Shown here: positions 62,630 through 64,000 of the stretch, in pieces | How positions within the stretch are numbered: the stretch's first letter is position 1 | Layout of the letters: each line of letters opens with the position of its first letter | DNA from: Kovacikia minuta CCNUW1 | GTDB lineage: Bacteria > Cyanobacteriota > Cyanobacteriia > Leptolyngbyales > Leptolyngbyaceae | Length of the DNA: 64,000 nucleotides | Reading direction: 5' to 3' | Assembly (NCBI RefSeq): GCF_020091585.1 | Contig: NZ_CP083583.1 | Location: 806,001-870,000 of the forward strand | Translations under genes and position numbers: made by a program | The notes under the pieces: generated by a model | What the model was told of the DNA's origin: nothing | The model's input: only the letters and a program-made list of their open reading frames with translations | The model's database searches: none

Positions 62630-63246
62630 GTGATGGCGATCGTGTTCAGATCGGCAAAATGGGTGGTCGTCCAGTCGGCAGCAATGCCTTCTAGAATCCG
62701 TTCGTGGTTGCCTCCCATCCGCTCTAGAACAACCATTTGGCTGTCTCCAAACCCGTGTTGAGTCAGAAGCTGAGCCACGATCGCGGGAGTTTCGCGATCA
62801 GCACTTAGCACCAGTAATCGGGCACCGGGATACAACACGGAATGAATAAACGCTGGATCACGACCGCAGAGGCTCAGGGTTTCTACCTCTGTCATTGCCC
62901 AACCTAAGCGAGCACAGGCAAGACTAAAGGCGGAGGGAGCTGGGATAATCGTTATTTCTGTTGAGGGAATCCGGCGGGTGAGCAGGACGCCGATGCCGTA
63001 CCACATGGGATCACCACTTGCCAGTACACAAACGAACTGGTCGCGGTGTTGCAAGATGGCATCAATGGAATCGCGAATCGGAGATCCCCAAACTAACTGT
63101 TTGCGATCGTCCTCTGGCAGCATTGCCAGGTGACGATCTCCACCCACCAGTACGTCAGCCTGATCTATCAGCGATCGTGCCACAGCACTCAATCCGGATA
63201 GTCCGTCTTCGCCAATTCCCACAATCGCCAGCCACTTTCGAGTCAT
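62539..63246 (-). CDS. cbiE: precorrin-6Y C5-methyltransferase, CbiE part
   Basis: The first half of the CobL-type bifunctional methyltransferase acting in corrin ring synthesis. The tetrapyrrole methylase fold is clear: LAIVGIGEDGLSGLS at the N-terminus, ADVLVGGDRHLAMLP, the SAM loop VCVLASGDPMWYGIGVLL, and PAPSAFSLACARLGW. NTIAITC marks the end of the domain, after which the frame runs on with low-complexity PLTPPPPTSPDS and stops. With the G9 tract corrected the chain continues into CbiT. It faces away from the riboswitch-cobG unit. Confidence 0.9.
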   Translation of the reverse strand: MTRKWLAIVGIGEDGLSGLSAVARSLIDQADVLVGGDRHLAMLPEDDRKQLVWGSPIRDSIDAILQHRDQFVCVLASGDPMWYGIGVLLTRRIPSTEITIIPAPSAFSLACARLGWAMTEVETLSLCGRDPAFIHSVLYPGARLLVLSADRETPAIVAQLLTQHGFGDSQMVVLERMGGNHERILEGIAADWTTTHFADLNTIAITCSSSPTRPLTPPPPTSPDSPMLLTTTMDN

Positions 63247-63424
63247 AAGTTTCGAGTCATAAGTAGAGACGTATGAATAAACTGAGGATCACTGCTGGCT
63301 AAACGTTATCAGCTCATGTGCCACCAGTTCGATTGAATGCTGCCCAGATGCTTACCGTCTACAGGCTAATTAAGAAAGATACGGGATTCAGAGTTTTAGT
63401 CGTCCCACTATGCTAAGTTAATCA
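63247..63424. promoter_or_regulatory. divergent promoter region between cbiE and the cobG riboswitch
   Basis: An AT-rich gap that should hold the cbiE promoter on the minus strand and the cobG leader promoter on the plus strand. A short direct repeat, AGTTTCGAGTCATAAG / CGAGTCATAAG, lies just beyond the cbiE start. I see no other structure. Confidence 0.35.
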
Positions 63425-63566
63425 AGCCTGGAGTCGGGAAAGTCCGGTGTGATTCCGGTACTGTGCCGCAACTGTGATCAAAAGCTTTGAATGTTCAGTT
63501 TTGAGTTAATTTAGCGCTCAAAGTTTAACACTCAAAACTTTTAAGTCAGAATGCCGACTCTGGTGG
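63425..63566 (+). ncRNA. cobalamin riboswitch, short cyanobacterial form
   Basis: The conserved core reads GGGAAAGTCCGGTGTGATTCC, then TGTGCCGCAACTGTGAT, and later AAGTCAGAATGCC; these are the B12-riboswitch consensus blocks. CTGGAGTCGG (63429-63438) pairs with CCGACTCTGG (63553-63562) to close the aptamer. The optional stem between the core blocks is long and built from heptamer-like sequence (TTTTGAGTTAA paired with TTAACACTCAAAA). Downstream, CTCCCTG/CAGGGA (63614-63633) lies against the AAGGAG ribosome-binding site of cobG and could block it when cobalamin is bound. Confidence 0.88.
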
Positions 63567-63643
63567 TGTTCGGATACCTGCACGGGTACCCAATTGGACA
63601 TCTCTATTGTCTACTCCCTGCGGCCCACAGGGAAGGAGTATCA

Positions 63644-64000
63644 ATGTTGCATTCTCAATTTGCTACCTGTCCCGGTTTATTTTACGGCCACACCTGCTCA
63701 AGACGGGACTTTATCCCGGATTCGGATACCGGGCGGAATTTTGACCGTGCAACAAGGGGAAGCGATCGCGCAACTTGCCGAGCAATGGGGTGATGGTTCT
63801 GTCCAGATCACGAATCGAGCCAATGTTCAGATCCGGGGGGTTGATGCTGGCATCCCACAGGAAGCCCTGAAGTATCTGCAACAGATGAAGCTGGCAGCTC
63901 CGATTGCGGAAGTTGATGCGATTCGCAATATTATGGGCAGCCCTACCGCTGGCATAGATCGGCAGCAATTGCTCGATACTCGACCCCTGATAGCAGGCTG
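63644..64000 (+). CDS. cobG: precorrin-3B synthase CobG, 5' part, with an early frameshift
   Basis: ATG at 63644 with AAGGAG five bases upstream, directly after the B12 riboswitch. The start frame gives MLHSQFATCPGLFY and then goes out of phase, ending at 63793. One base removed from the GG at 63686-63687 restores ATPAQDGTLSRIRIPGGILT, then GDGSVQITNRANVQIRGV, open to the window end: the N-terminal half of a sulfite/nitrite-reductase-like domain as in CobG. CobG uses O2 and a 4Fe-4S cluster to make precorrin-3B, so the pathway here is the aerobic-type branch. The gene runs off the window; the indel is probably a sequencing error. Confidence 0.85.

Overview
The window is almost certainly chromosomal DNA of a cyanobacterium, probably a filamentous Leptolyngbya-type genome (inference). 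The signs are very frequent HIP1-like octamers (GCGATCGC), heptameric short tandem repeats between genes, many palindromic intergenic repeats, a short cyanobacterial-type cobalamin riboswitch upstream of cobG, large hybrid histidine kinases and a BTAD/NB-ARC/WD40 regulator. No tRNA, rRNA, CRISPR array or complete transposase gene was seen.

Layout. 1-3.7 kb: tyrosine/homogentisate catabolism (hppD, cut by the window edge, divergent from an unknown gene that overlaps fahA). 4.4-6.3 kb: a small membrane protein and a mercuric-reductase-like flavoprotein. 7.1-16.3 kb: signalling (an HTH protein, an XRE regulator overlapping a 1564-residue hybrid kinase, and a kinase with a urea-binding-type sensor split by a frameshift). 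16.4-24.6 kb: a probable organosulfur locus (RidA, SsuB/SsuC/SsuA-like transporter, TetR, SfnB-like oxidoreductase, SsuE-like FMN reductase, clade-D-like beta-carbonic anhydrase). 24.8-29.2 kb: an amino-acid catabolic operon (2OG-Fe dioxygenase, threonine dehydrogenase, Kbl, tryptophanase). 30.2-41.9 kb: a surface-protein operon of DUF11-type exported proteins built around a 1311-residue outer-membrane beta-barrel. 42.2-50.6 kb: hydrolases without signal peptides (C39-like peptidase, DUF1906 glycosidase-like, class 3 lipase), two paralogous membrane proteins and an AfsR-like regulator. 51.2-61.7 kb: a giant tectonin/VCBS/PQQ-propeller protein and a large secreted partner. 62-64 kb: cobalamin synthesis (cbiE/cbiT and, divergently, riboswitch-controlled cobG).

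The most striking non-gene structure is a set of miniature inverted-repeat elements. A 106-bp element occurs three times. One copy sits inside the XRE regulator and adds exactly 34 codons without breaking the frame. A second family, with ends related to CTAG/TTTTAAA, supplies the stop codons of two genes and carries in two copies an identical 188-bp inner element at the same site but in opposite orientations.

Five genes (sensor kinase, last DUF11 protein, giant protein, cbiE/cbiT, cobG) are each split by what looks like a one-base indel, four of them in homopolymer runs of three or more and one in a GG pair. This is as likely to reflect sequence quality as biology, so calls of pseudogene or phase variation there are held back.
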